Below, one piece after another: positions 1 through 7,870 of a stretch of 64,000 bases of DNA. The notes below the pieces were generated by a model. The model made no database searches. It was not told the DNA's origin and saw only the letters and a list, made by a program, of their open reading frames with translations. This DNA comes from Amycolatopsis alba DSM 44262 (GTDB lineage: Bacteria > Actinomycetota > Actinomycetes > Mycobacteriales > Pseudonocardiaceae). Location: NCBI RefSeq assembly GCF_000384215.1, contig NZ_KB913032.1, forward strand, positions 5,199,602 through 5,263,601. Reading direction: 5' to 3'. The translations under genes were made by a program, and so were the position numbers. Each line of letters starts with the position of its first letter. The stretch's first letter is position 1.

Positions 1-98
1 TCGACGAGATCGCGCAGAAGTCCAAGGCCCGCAGCTACCAGGCCGTCGACCCGCAGAGCATCGACAAGATGTTCGTCAACGTCTTCAGTAACTTCTGA
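1..98 (+). CDS. 3' end of an unidentified gene
   Basis: An open frame enters from the left edge and reads DEIAQKSKARSYQAVDPQ through to ...MFVNVFSNF before a TGA at 96-98. Only about 31 codons are visible, so the family cannot be named. The stop lies one base before the ATG of the next gene, which points to a translationally coupled operon with the small membrane protein downstream. Confidence 0.6.
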   Translation, partial: DEIAQKSKARSYQAVDPQSIDKMFVNVFSNF

Positions 99-99
99 C

Positions 100-597
100 A
101 TGGCCGAGCACGACAACCGCCCGTTCCACGTCGTCGCCGGCGTACTCGCGCTGATCGCCGGGCTGATCGGCCGCGCGGTGACGTACCCGCATCCCGCGGC
201 CTGGCTCTTCGGCGCCGTCGCCGCTTTCGCCGCGCTGGTTCCCGCCGAGATCGCGTTCCTCGCGCTGAACGGCAGGCGATCGAAGCCGCCGAAAGGGAAA
301 CCGGCGGGCTACGACCACTACAGCATGCTCGGGCGGGCGCTGACGGCCATCGAATCGGTGCAGCCGGGCGAAGCCGAGCTTTCCGGAGCGTTCAAGCGGG
401 CGGTGGCTCGACTCGAAGACCGCAGGGGCCGGAACGCGCCCGAGGTCGTCGAACTGCAGGTCACGGTGAAGCAGACCACCGAGAAGCTGGAGCGACACGC
501 ACGGGACGCGGACCCGGATCCGGTGATGCTCGTCGAACGGATGCGGCTGTACCGGGAAACGCTCGAAGAGGCCATCGCGGTGGTCGAACCACGCTGA
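100..597 (+). CDS. small membrane protein of unknown function
   Basis: 165 aa. Residues about 10-60 form two hydrophobic segments (VVAGVLALIAGLIG and AAWLFGAVAAFAALVPAEI). A basic proline/lysine-rich linker (RRSKPPKGKP) and a soluble, charged, mostly helical C-terminal half follow (about 75-165, with EKLERHARD and RLYRETLEEAI). I recognise no family. The ATG is one base after the stop of the upstream frame, so it is probably coupled to that gene. A soluble helical domain on the cytoplasmic side of a two-helix anchor is the simplest topology, but this is inferred. Confidence 0.7.
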   Translation: MAEHDNRPFHVVAGVLALIAGLIGRAVTYPHPAAWLFGAVAAFAALVPAEIAFLALNGRRSKPPKGKPAGYDHYSMLGRALTAIESVQPGEAELSGAFKRAVARLEDRRGRNAPEVVELQVTVKQTTEKLERHARDADPDPVMLVERMRLYRETLEEAIAVVEPR

Positions 598-598
598 G

Positions 599-614
599 TG
601 TTCGGTGCCGAACA
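599..614. promoter_or_regulatory. 16-bp palindromic operator, copy 1
   Basis: TGTTCGGTGCCGAACA is a perfect 7+7 inverted repeat around a 2-base centre, 34 bases before the gene at 648. The same arms recur at 1778-1793 ahead of the cyclase-like gene. The CRP-family regulator encoded between the two sites is the obvious candidate to bind them (inference); CRP/FNR dimers bind palindromes of about this size. Confidence 0.65.
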
Positions 615-647
615 GACTACGGCCGTGCGTCATGCTGATCTGACAGT

Positions 648-1013
648 ATGCCGTTGATCGGGCGCCGGGTTGTCGAGGGCGTGGAACATGTGGTCGTGCC
701 GGTGGAGCACCGGTTCAGCCTGGAGGAAGCCGTGCTGGCGGTGATGGCCGCCAAAAGCACCGTGCGGCCCGCTCCAGGAATCAAGGTCGCTCCGCTGAAG
801 GTCTCCGAGGTACGGTCAGCGCTGCTCTACGCGGCGAAACACGCCGACAGGCGACACCAGATCGTGGACAGCTATTTCGTCGAGGCCGAGGACGGGCCGT
901 TGCACCGGCTGGCCGAGTGGATCAGATCGGAATTGGTCCGGCTGGGCATCTTCACCACGCACGACGGTTCCGCCGCCGGATCGGGTGGCCGATTCGGTTA
1001 CTCTCCGCGATAG
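648..1013 (+). CDS. hypothetical protein upstream of the CRP-type regulator
   Basis: 121 aa, family not recognised. It is a soluble sequence with a beta-rich start (RRVVEGVEHVVVPVEHRF), a helical middle (EEAVLAVMAAKS, EVRSALLYAAKHA) and a Gly/Ser-rich tail (AAGSGGRFGYSPR). No clear ribosome-binding site precedes the ATG, so the start is uncertain. It follows the palindrome at 599-614 and ends 29 bases before the regulator gene. That suggests co-transcription with the regulator, and that its expression answers to the regulator. Confidence 0.55.
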   Translation: MPLIGRRVVEGVEHVVVPVEHRFSLEEAVLAVMAAKSTVRPAPGIKVAPLKVSEVRSALLYAAKHADRRHQIVDSYFVEAEDGPLHRLAEWIRSELVRLGIFTTHDGSAAGSGGRFGYSPR

Positions 1014-1042
1014 GTGTTCACGACTGCCTGGGAGGGTGTTTC

Positions 1043-1744
1043 GTGGGTTTGGGCCCGGAGGCCGCCGAAGAGAGAGAACGTCCGTTCCTGGAGCGGCTGG
1101 ACGAACCCGTCCGTGCCCGGTTGCTGGAGATGGGTACCCCGCAGACCTACGAGAGCAGACAGGCGCTGATGCGGTCGGGTGAGCCCGGCGACTTCGTCAT
1201 GCTGCTGAGGCACGGCTACGTGAAGGTGACCAGCGCCGACCGGATGGGGGCGACGGTCATCCTCGACGTCGGCGTGCCCGGCGATCTGCACGGCGAGATC
1301 GCGGTGATCGCGGGCGGCATCCGGATGGCCGACGTCGTCGCCATCGAGGAAGTGCACGTCCGGCGGATCGCGGCGAGCGAGTTCAACCGGTTCCTGCTGG
1401 ATCATCCGGCGGCGATGCGGGAGGTGCTCGTCAGCGTCGCCCGCCGGTTCGTGCTCGCCCAGCGGCAGCGGACGCAGTCCTGGAAACCGCAGGCGGTGGC
1501 CAGGGTCGCGACCCGGCTGGACTACCTCGTCGACGTCTGTGGCATCCGGACGCCCGCCGGCTGGCGGATCGGGATCCCGCTGAGCCAGGACGAACTCGCG
1601 CAGTTCATCCCGATGGGCCGGACCATGGTCGCGCAGGCGCTGGACAAACTCCGGAAGGCGGGAGTTGTGGCCAGTTCGCGCCGTGCGATCACCGTTGTCG
1701 ATCGCGAGGCATTGCGGGTGATCACGGAAAAAGGTGTGACTTAG
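1043..1744 (+). CDS. CRP/FNR-family transcriptional regulator
   Basis: 233 aa from a GTG preceded by GGGAGG at 1030-1035; the frame is open further upstream, but this start has the ribosome-binding site. Residues about 25-135 form a cyclic-nucleotide-binding-like beta roll (SGEPGDFVMLLRHGYVKV ... GVPGDLHGEIAVIAGG ... RRIAASEFNRFL), then a long dimer helix. A winged helix-turn-helix follows near residues 175-220 (LSQDELAQFIPMGRTMVAQ, LDKLRKAGVV). The phosphate-binding cassette is only partly conserved (GDLHGEIAVI), so the ligand may not be cAMP. It is flanked by two copies of the same palindrome and followed by a cyclase-like gene, so the set may be a small signal-response unit. Confidence 0.88.
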   Translation: MGLGPEAAEERERPFLERLDEPVRARLLEMGTPQTYESRQALMRSGEPGDFVMLLRHGYVKVTSADRMGATVILDVGVPGDLHGEIAVIAGGIRMADVVAIEEVHVRRIAASEFNRFLLDHPAAMREVLVSVARRFVLAQRQRTQSWKPQAVARVATRLDYLVDVCGIRTPAGWRIGIPLSQDELAQFIPMGRTMVAQALDKLRKAGVVASSRRAITVVDREALRVITEKGVT

Positions 1745-1777
1745 CTCACTGGCGTTGACCAGCGCGGGGTCAGGTTT

Positions 1778-1793
1778 TGTTCGGTTCCGAACA
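1778..1793. promoter_or_regulatory. 16-bp palindromic operator, copy 2
   Basis: TGTTCGGTTCCGAACA differs from the copy at 599-614 only at one central base. It lies 72 bases before the ATG of the cyclase-like gene at 1866. Two identical half-site pairs flanking one CRP-type regulator gene make a shared operator likely. Confidence 0.7.
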
Positions 1794-1865
1794 GAACTTC
1801 CGGTGAGGAGTGGGAACACTGCTTCCTGCCGCCAGTTTTCACCGATCAGGGGAGGGGTCGCAGAG

Positions 1866-2555
1866 ATGCAGGTGCTGACCTCAGGCCATTACAACGCGCA
1901 CACCCACGCCGTACTTTCCGTCGACATCGTCGGTTCGTCCAAGGCCAGCGATGACCTGCTGGACCCGATGAAGACCGAGATGGAAACGCTGGTTTCCCGC
2001 TCTTTCAACGCGGTGGGGCTCGCTCCGGGGGAAGCGCGTCACTTCCGGGAGACCGGGGACGGGCTGATGGTCGCGTATCCGGACCACGCCGTCGGCCAGC
2101 TCTGCGAGGTCGTGTTCCATCTGGACCATCTGCTCCGGACCCGCAACCGCTACGCCCGCGTCCCGATGCGGGCGCGGGTGGCGGTCCACATGGGACCGAT
2201 GGCGGACAACCACCGCTACCACCGCACGTACATCACGCTGACCCGGTTGCTGTGCGCCTCGACCTTCAACGAAGCCGTCGGCTACTGGTGCCGGTCCGAT
2301 CCGACGGGCGACAAGTTCGGCGCCGGGATGATCGTCTCGCAATCCGTGTGGCGCAACGTGGTCGAGCCGTTCGGGGTCGCGCTGGTCCCGCCTGCGCGCT
2401 GCGCCCGGATCAGCGTCACGACCCCGGATTTCGCGGACAGCGCGTGGATCCACTTGCCTGGCCTGGACGCCGAAGCGGTCCTGGCCGAACTGAACCCCGC
2501 TGTCGCGGTGCCGCTCGTGTTCAACCGGGTGAGCCGGTTGTCGACGACGGCCTGA
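1866..2555 (+). CDS. class III nucleotidyl cyclase-like protein
   Basis: 229 aa, starting at the ATG after GGGGAGGGG (about 1850-1858). The N-terminal half resembles a class III adenylate/guanylate cyclase catalytic fold: a metal-site-like strand AVLSVDIVGSSKA (residues about 17-29), then a second acidic motif HFRETGDGLMVAY and RARVAVHMGPM near residues 60-120. No transmembrane or partner domain is visible. Such stand-alone cyclase-fold proteins are often encoded near CRP-type regulators in actinomycetes. Whether it makes a cyclic nucleotide, or only senses one, cannot be told here. The operator at 1778-1793 lies in its promoter region. Confidence 0.72.
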   Translation: MQVLTSGHYNAHTHAVLSVDIVGSSKASDDLLDPMKTEMETLVSRSFNAVGLAPGEARHFRETGDGLMVAYPDHAVGQLCEVVFHLDHLLRTRNRYARVPMRARVAVHMGPMADNHRYHRTYITLTRLLCASTFNEAVGYWCRSDPTGDKFGAGMIVSQSVWRNVVEPFGVALVPPARCARISVTTPDFADSAWIHLPGLDAEAVLAELNPAVAVPLVFNRVSRLSTTA

Positions 2556-2603
2556 CCCAGACCGGGCGGTCCGGTTTCCAGGGAGGGAAAGCCGTATCGC
2601 TCG

Positions 2604-2696
2604 CCGGTTTCTGGCCCGGTACCCCTACGCCGGGCCAGAAACCGGACCCCCCGGCGCGGGGAGTGGGGGCGCGGGTCATCCCCACCGCGCCCCCAC
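2604..2696. terminator. tandem hairpins, bidirectional terminator
   Basis: Two strong stem-loops fill the gap between convergent genes. The first has 16-bp arms at 2604-2619 and 2630-2645 (CCGGTTTCTGGCCCGG and its complement) with a 10-base loop. The second has 12-bp arms at 2663-2674 and 2685-2696 (GTGGGGGCGCGG). Their position suggests termination of both the cyclase-like gene (+) and the DUF1996 gene (-). Confidence 0.75.
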
Positions 2697-2706
2697 AGCG
2701 TTCCGT

Positions 2707-4173
2707 CTACTGACGGCAGCGTTTCCCGCTGTTGACGCACTTCACCAGCTGGTTCATCAGCCGCTGTGACATGACGTTCGCGAAGTCGTCGTGATCGGAC
2801 CGCGGGTTGTGCTTCTCCTGCGCGAACGCGTCGACCGCGAACTGCCCGGCGGTCTGGATGTTCAGCGGGATGTCGTACACCAGCGTGATCTTCAGCTGTG
2901 GCACGTTCTTGAAGCCACGCGGGCAGTTCCCGTTCCGGTCGGAGAACACGATGTGCGTGCGGTGGTTGGCGCTGTCGGTGTTCTTCCCGTCCCAGCAGTT
3001 CGGGAACGCGTGGATCCGGGTGACCTTGCTGCCCTGCGGGCAGATCGGGTACAGCTCGGTGAGCCGGTCCTCGAAGCCGCTGCAGGTCCAGCTGGGCCGG
3101 GCGTTGGCCGGGCCGTTGGTGCTCTGCTTGGCGTCGCCGTAGAGCACGCGCAGGAACTTCGGCATCGCGACGACGCGGCGGGCACCGCCGCTGGTGAAGG
3201 TCAGGTCCGCCTTCACGGGGCGCTGGATCTCGCCTTCGTTGTTGCCGATCTCGTTGTTGTCGTTGACGCCGGGCAGGTCGGCGGCCTTGCCGTCGGCCTG
3301 CTTCTTCTCGGCGTCGCCGGCGGCGTTGCTGTTCTCGCCGCCGTTGTCGAGGCCGCCTTCGCCGTTCTGCTTCACCGCGCAGCCGGCGAGCAGCTCTTCG
3401 TCCTTCGCGGCCTGCTTGCCCGCCTGTTCCAGGGTGTCGTTGATCTTCTTGATCGACGGCTTCCGCTTGTCCTTCAGCTCAGTGAGCACCTGGCCCGCCT
3501 GTTTTCCTTGCGCCAGTTGCTTGTTGGCGTTGTCGGACTCCTGGTCGAGCTTGTCGAGGTTCTCGTCGACGGCGGGCATGGCCTGGTCGGGAACGTCGTC
3601 GAGTTCGCTGGCGACGTCGGGGCAGTCGACCTGGGCGCCCGCCTCGTCCTTGGCCGCGTCGACGCGGTCGGCGGCGAGTTTCTCCTCGTCCGCCGCCTGG
3701 TTTTCTTCCTCTTCCTCGGTGTTGATCCGGATGACCGGCCAGAAGTAGGCCGACTTGTCCCCGTTCTTGCAGGTGGTGCCCGCGCGCAGCAGGCTCTTGT
3801 TGTTCGAGTCCGCGTTGGTCGAAAGGTTCCCGACGTAGTCGTGGAGGTGCTCGGCGCCGTTGCGGACACCGGGCTGTGCGATGAAGTTGTCGCCGTTGAA
3901 GTGGCCGTTCTCGTTGCGGCCGCAGTCCACGGTGAACGTCCCTCGGGCGCCTCGTCTGGCGAGGTCGAGGTTGACGTTGGTGCCGCGGGGAACCTGCTTG
4001 ATGTCGATGAAGAACGACTTGTCCGCGTTGTCGGCCCTGGCCGCGTCGGGGGTTCCGGTCGTGTTGATCACGACGATCCCGCCGACCGCGAGGGAAAGCG
4101 CGATGGCTCCCGTGGCGACCTTGGTGCGACGCGCCATGCGATGGCGACCTGCGGTTCTTTGGTTACGGGGCAT
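2707..4173 (-). CDS. secreted DUF1996 protein with internal acidic coiled-coil insert
   Basis: About 488 aa from the ATG at 4173, which has GAGGTG upstream; a GTG at 4185 is also in frame but overlaps that site. A twin-basic N-terminus and hydrophobic stretch (TGAIALSLAVGGIVVI) form a signal peptide or anchor, followed by ...DAARA. The DUF1996 domain is split. Its first part holds GAEHLHDYVGN and TCKNGDKSAYFWPV. After about residue 155 an acidic, Gln/Lys/Asp-rich helical stretch of about 170 aa (EEEEENQAADEEKLAAD, later GGLDNGGENSNAAG) interrupts it. The domain then resumes with VVAMPKFLRVLYGD, WTCSG, FPNCWDGKN. Four or more Cys suggest disulfides. DUF1996 proteins are exported and of unknown function. 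Confidence 0.82.
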   Translation of the reverse strand: MPRNQRTAGRHRMARRTKVATGAIALSLAVGGIVVINTTGTPDAARADNADKSFFIDIKQVPRGTNVNLDLARRGARGTFTVDCGRNENGHFNGDNFIAQPGVRNGAEHLHDYVGNLSTNADSNNKSLLRAGTTCKNGDKSAYFWPVIRINTEEEEENQAADEEKLAADRVDAAKDEAGAQVDCPDVASELDDVPDQAMPAVDENLDKLDQESDNANKQLAQGKQAGQVLTELKDKRKPSIKKINDTLEQAGKQAAKDEELLAGCAVKQNGEGGLDNGGENSNAAGDAEKKQADGKAADLPGVNDNNEIGNNEGEIQRPVKADLTFTSGGARRVVAMPKFLRVLYGDAKQSTNGPANARPSWTCSGFEDRLTELYPICPQGSKVTRIHAFPNCWDGKNTDSANHRTHIVFSDRNGNCPRGFKNVPQLKITLVYDIPLNIQTAGQFAVDAFAQEKHNPRSDHDDFANVMSQRLMNQLVKCVNSGKRCRQ

Positions 4174-4315
4174 GAACTTGTTCACCTCGTTCGGTGTCGT
4201 TGCACGGAGTCCGGGGGAGGCGGCGCCGGCAGCGCCGGTGTCACTGACTCCGTGTTGGCTGAAACGGCCCCGAAGCGAACGCGGTTCAAAAAGCGATCTC
4301 GCCGTTATCTTTTCG

Positions 4316-4636
4316 TTACCTTCGGCGAAGGTGGTACGCGACGCCCAGGACGATGGTGATCGGCCCCCAGAGCGAGAGCGGGGCGATGCACACCCTCGCC
4401 AGGATTTCCCAGCCTTCGTCGAGGTAGGCGACGCCTTCGCGCACCCCGAACACCGTGAGATGGCGGCCGTCGCCGAGCGGGATCGCGCTGAACAACGCCG
4501 TGAGGATCAGGCCTCCGGCGACAGCGGGGACAGCGGCCACGAGAAGCCGGACGGGTTTGCCGCCGAGGAACGGGATCCACCGGGGAACCGGTCGCTCGGT
4601 GTCGCTGACGGCCGGGGGCAGGTGCAGGATCTTCAT
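4316..4636 (-). CDS. small two-helix membrane protein, unknown
   Basis: 106 aa from the ATG at 4634-4636. Two hydrophobic segments are visible at about 30-52 (LLVAAVPAVAGGLILTALFSAI) and 78-102 (ILARVCIAPLSLWGPITIVLG), ending in the basic YHLRRR. Between them lies a loop (GDGRHLTVFGVREGVAYLDEGW). It lies downstream of tctA on the same strand but beyond a hairpin, so it probably has its own transcript or is read through weakly. The long open frame over it from 5623 is only a shadow of tctA. I do not recognise a family. Confidence 0.65.
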   Translation of the reverse strand: MKILHLPPAVSDTERPVPRWIPFLGGKPVRLLVAAVPAVAGGLILTALFSAIPLGDGRHLTVFGVREGVAYLDEGWEILARVCIAPLSLWGPITIVLGVAYHLRRR

Positions 4637-4713
4637 GGGACTGACCCTGTCGCCGTGAGGCGCCGGAAAGATCACTCGCGCGGACAAGTGCTCTCCTTCC
4701 GGAGAGGGAAAAG

Positions 4714-4744
4714 GGCCCGGCCTCGGGGCAGTCGAGGCCGGGCC
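4714..4744 (-). terminator. terminator of the tctCBA operon
   Basis: 12-bp perfect arms (GGCCCGGCCTCG at 4714-4725 and its complement at 4733-4744) surround a 7-base loop, 15 bases past the tctA stop. Read on the minus strand the stem is followed by CCCTTTTCCC, a short T tract typical of intrinsic terminators. Confidence 0.8.
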
Positions 4745-4758
4745 GGTTTTCCCGCTGG

Positions 4759-6276
4759 TCAGGCGTCCACCTTGTCCTTGGGCTCCGCCTCGGTGGCGGT
4801 GGGACGGGCAGGCAGGAAGCGCTTGATCAACGGGAAGAACAGGATCACCAGGATGATCACGTAGACCACGATCGCGAACGGGGTGTTGAACAATCCGCTC
4901 AGGCTGCCGTCGCTCAGCTGCAGCGCGCGCCGCATCTGCTGTTCGGCGGCCGGGCCGAGGATGACGCCGATGATCGCCGGCAGCACCGGCAGCCCGTAGC
5001 GGCGCATCGCGAAGCCGATCAGGCCGATCACGAACATCACCAGCAGGTCGAAGATGTCCGCGTTGACCGCGTACGCGCCGACACTGGCGAAGAACAGGAT
5101 GCCCGCGTAGAGGTACGGCCTCGGGATCCGCAGCAGTTTCGCCCACAGCGGCGCCAGCGGCAGGTTCAGCACCAGCAGCAGTGTCAGTCCGACGAACAGT
5201 GAGGCGATCAGGCCCCACACCAGCGAAGACTCCCGCTCGAACAGCAGTGGTCCCGGCTGGATGCCGTACTGCTGGAACGCCGCGAGCATCACGGCCGCGA
5301 CCGCGGTGGTCGGCAGGCCGAGCGTCAGCATCGAGACCAGCGTCCCGGCGGCCGACGCCGACGCCGTCGCTTCCGGACCCGCGACGCCTTCGATGGCACC
5401 CTTGCCGAACTCGTCCTTGTGCTTCGACAGCCGCTTTTCCGTGACGTACGAGAGGAAAGTCGGGATCTCCGCGCCACCCGCGGGCACCGCGCCGAACGGG
5501 AATCCGATGAGCGGCCCGCGCAGCCACGGCTTCCACGTCCGCTTCAGGTCGGCGCGGGAGAGCCACGGCCTGCCGACCGGGATCGGTTTGAACGCGTTGC
5601 GCCGCAGATGCGCGGCGACCCACAGCGACTCGCCGACCGCGAACAGCGCGACCGCCACGATGACGACGTCGATGCCGTCGGCCAGGTGCAGTGAGCCGAA
5701 GGTCAGCCGCTGCTGGCCGGTCATCTCGTCGAGGCCGACCAGTCCGATGGTGAGCCCGATCAGCAGCGACGCCACGCCGCGGATCCGGGAACTGCCGAGC
5801 ACCGACGTGACCGCGATGAACGCCAGCACCATGATCGCGAACAGGTCCGGCGCGCCGATGTCGACGGCGTGCTTCGCGATCACCGGGGCCAGCACGACCA
5901 GCGCGATCGTGCCGAGGATGCCGCCGACGAAATGCCCGATCGCGGCCGCCGCAAGCGCTTGCGCCCCGCGGCCCTTGCGGGCCATGGGATTGCCGTCGAT
6001 GGCCGCGACCACCGCCGCGCTCTCACCCGGCGTGTTCAGCAGGATCGACGTCGTCGAGCCGCCGAACATCCCGCCGTAGTAGATGCCGGCGAACATGATG
6101 AACGCGCCGGTGGGCTCCAGGCCGTAGGTCACCGGGAGCAGCAGCGCCACCGCCATGGCCGGGCCGATACCCGGCAGCACACCGATCGCGGTGCCGAGCA
6201 GGACACCGATCGCCGCCATCGCGATATGGGTCGGGGTCAGCGCGGTGCCGAAGCCGTCGATGAGTTGCTGGAACAT
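4759..6276 (-). CDS. tctA: tripartite tricarboxylate transporter, large permease TctA
   Basis: 505 aa, the usual TctA length, with about 11-12 membrane spans. Characteristic TctA motifs are present: [20 protein letters not shown] near residue 35, [20 protein letters not shown] near 62-82, and [20 protein letters not shown] second copy of the family pattern occurs at [20 protein letters not shown]. It forms the channel for tricarboxylate or related acid uptake, driven by the ion gradient. Its ATG shares one base with the tctB stop (TGATG), so the order tctC-tctB-tctA is translationally coupled. Confidence 0.95.
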   Translation of the reverse strand: MFQQLIDGFGTALTPTHIAMAAIGVLLGTAIGVLPGIGPAMAVALLLPVTYGLEPTGAFIMFAGIYYGGMFGGSTTSILLNTPGESAAVVAAIDGNPMARKGRGAQALAAAAIGHFVGGILGTIALVVLAPVIAKHAVDIGAPDLFAIMVLAFIAVTSVLGSSRIRGVASLLIGLTIGLVGLDEMTGQQRLTFGSLHLADGIDVVIVAVALFAVGESLWVAAHLRRNAFKPIPVGRPWLSRADLKRTWKPWLRGPLIGFPFGAVPAGGAEIPTFLSYVTEKRLSKHKDEFGKGAIEGVAGPEATASASAAGTLVSMLTLGLPTTAVAAVMLAAFQQYGIQPGPLLFERESSLVWGLIASLFVGLTLLLVLNLPLAPLWAKLLRIPRPYLYAGILFFASVGAYAVNADIFDLLVMFVIGLIGFAMRRYGLPVLPAIIGVILGPAAEQQMRRALQLSDGSLSGLFNTPFAIVVYVIILVILFFPLIKRFLPARPTATEAEPKDKVDA

Positions 6277-6773
6277 CAGAACACCTCCATCAACGGGCCA
6301 CCGGGGAGCGGGACACCGAGCAGGTTGTTGAAGACCAGGAAGGTCACGACGGACATGCCCGCCGCGATCAGCGGGTCACGCACCAGGTTGCGGCTGCCGA
6401 GCGCGTACGCCGCGCCCCAGAACAGGATCGCGCCCGAGATCGGGAACCCGACCAGGCCGATCAGCGCCGCGTTGGCGAGGAAGGCGCCGCACAGCAACAG
6501 GACCGTGCGCAGGTCCGCGGGCTCGGTGAGGTCGATGTCCTCGCCGCCCTCGGCCTCGCCCTTGCCGCCGCGCAGCACGTCGCGCGCCAGCAGCACGGCG
6601 ACGATCAGCAGCAGGGAGCCGACCAGGATCGGCACCGCCTTCGGCCCCACCGGCCCGCGCTGGGCGAAGTCGGTGGGGATGCTCAGCGCGTCGGTGAGCA
6701 CCAGCACGCCGAGCGCCAGGAGTCCCACGCTCACCCCGAGTTCGGAGCGCTCCTTCAGCCATGTGGTCGTCAT
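6276..6773 (-). CDS. tctB: tripartite tricarboxylate transporter, small permease TctB
   Basis: 165 aa with four predicted membrane spans ([72 protein letters not shown]), the TctB pattern. The Glu/Asp-rich loop after span 2 is cytoplasmic in this family. It overlaps tctC by four bases (ATGA) and tctA by one base, forming a tightly coupled three-gene operon. Confidence 0.92.
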   Translation of the reverse strand: MTTTWLKERSELGVSVGLLALGVLVLTDALSIPTDFAQRGPVGPKAVPILVGSLLLIVAVLLARDVLRGGKGEAEGGEDIDLTEPADLRTVLLLCGAFLANAALIGLVGFPISGAILFWGAAYALGSRNLVRDPLIAAGMSVVTFLVFNNLLGVPLPGGPLMEVF

Positions 6774-7756
6774 GCGAGACCCAGCTCTTTCAGCACCGTT
6801 GCCACTCGCGTGTTCTCCTCTTTGAGAAACGAACCGAACTGCTCACCGGGCGCGAAGGCGCCGGTCCATCCGTTGCGCTGCAAGGCTTCCTGCCACTGCG
6901 GCGTCTTCTGCAGCCGGTCGAACAGGCTGACCAGTTTCGCCCGGTCCGATTCGGTGATGCCGGGCGGCGCGACGATGCCGCGCCAGTTGGTGAACTTGAC
7001 GTCCACCCCGGACTCCGAAAGCGTCGGCGCGTCGATGCCGGGGATCCGCTTCTCGCTGGTCACCGCGAGCACCCGCAGCGTGCCCGCCGCGATCTGGTCG
7101 CGGTATTCGCCGACACCCGAGACACCGAACGCGACCTTGCCGCCGAGGACCGACGCGAGCAGCTCGCCACCGCCGTCGAACTGGACGTAGTTGACCTTTT
7201 TGGGGGCGAGCCCGACCGCCTTCGCCATCAGCATCGGCGCCAGGTGGTCCGGGCCGCCGGGCGACGAGCCGCCGCCGACCTGGACCGCGCCCGGATCGGC
7301 CTTCCAGGCCGAGATGAGCTGGCCGATCGTCTTGTACGGCGAGTCCTTGCCGACCACGACGATGTCGGACTCTTCGATCAGCTTCGCCACCGGTGTGGTG
7401 TCGAGCAGCGAAGACGGCGACTTGTTCGTGAACACGCTGCCGACGACGCCGAGACCCATCGACATGACGAGTTTGCCGTTGCCACGTTCGGCCACCGTGC
7501 GGCCGAGGCCGACCGTGCCGCCGGCACCGGGGAGGTTGAACACCTCCGCGTTGCCGAGCAGGTCGGCGTCCTCCATCGCCTTGGTCGCCGTGCGGGCCGT
7601 GATGTCGTAACCGCCGCCGGGCGCGTTGGGCACGAGCACCCGCATCGACCGGATCTGCGAGCCTTCGTCGGCCTCGCTGCCCGGTGTGAGCAAGGGTGGC
7701 ACCAGCAAGACGGCGACGAGCGCCGCCGCGATGGCCAACCAGCTACTGGGCTTCAC
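6770..7756 (-). CDS. tctC: tricarboxylate-binding protein TctC (Bug family)
   Basis: 328 aa from a GTG at 7754-7756 with GGGG six bases upstream. An N-terminal hydrophobic segment (WLAIAAALVAVLLVPPLL) exports or anchors it. The mature part shows the Bug fold: RVLVPNAPGGGYDITAR near residue 45, FNLPGAGGTVG, then the central PGAVQVGGGSSPGGPDHL. No lipobox Cys is visible, so it may be membrane-tethered by the uncleaved helix. It delivers the substrate to TctAB. The substrate is not fixed by sequence; citrate or another di/tricarboxylate is the family norm. Confidence 0.93.
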   Translation of the reverse strand: MKPSSWLAIAAALVAVLLVPPLLTPGSEADEGSQIRSMRVLVPNAPGGGYDITARTATKAMEDADLLGNAEVFNLPGAGGTVGLGRTVAERGNGKLVMSMGLGVVGSVFTNKSPSSLLDTTPVAKLIEESDIVVVGKDSPYKTIGQLISAWKADPGAVQVGGGSSPGGPDHLAPMLMAKAVGLAPKKVNYVQFDGGGELLASVLGGKVAFGVSGVGEYRDQIAAGTLRVLAVTSEKRIPGIDAPTLSESGVDVKFTNWRGIVAPPGITESDRAKLVSLFDRLQKTPQWQEALQRNGWTGAFAPGEQFGSFLKEENTRVATVLKELGLA

Positions 7757-7870
7757 TGTGATCCCCGCCTCTCTGCCGCGTGGTTGGACATGTTGCACTC
7801 GTGTAAACAGAGATGTCCCGCTTGCGGGCCTAAGGGTTGTTGTGGTCGTTGTGGTCACGCGGAGGTGGCG
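7757..7870. promoter_or_regulatory. divergent promoter region of tctCBA and the two-component operon
   Basis: 114 bases between divergent starts. A perfect tandem repeat GTTGTGGTC GTTGTGGTC lies at 7839-7856 and is a candidate site for the CitB-like response regulator. A spaced inverted repeat GGACAT...ATGTCC spans about 7786-7818. GGAGG at 7861-7865 is the ribosome-binding site of the kinase gene. Confidence 0.5.

Noticed and set aside
6761..7870. Long upstream extension of the sensor kinase frame (to an 880-aa protein)
   Set aside because: The extension runs antisense through tctC and lacks a ribosome-binding site. The kinase has GGAGG five bases before the ATG at 7871.
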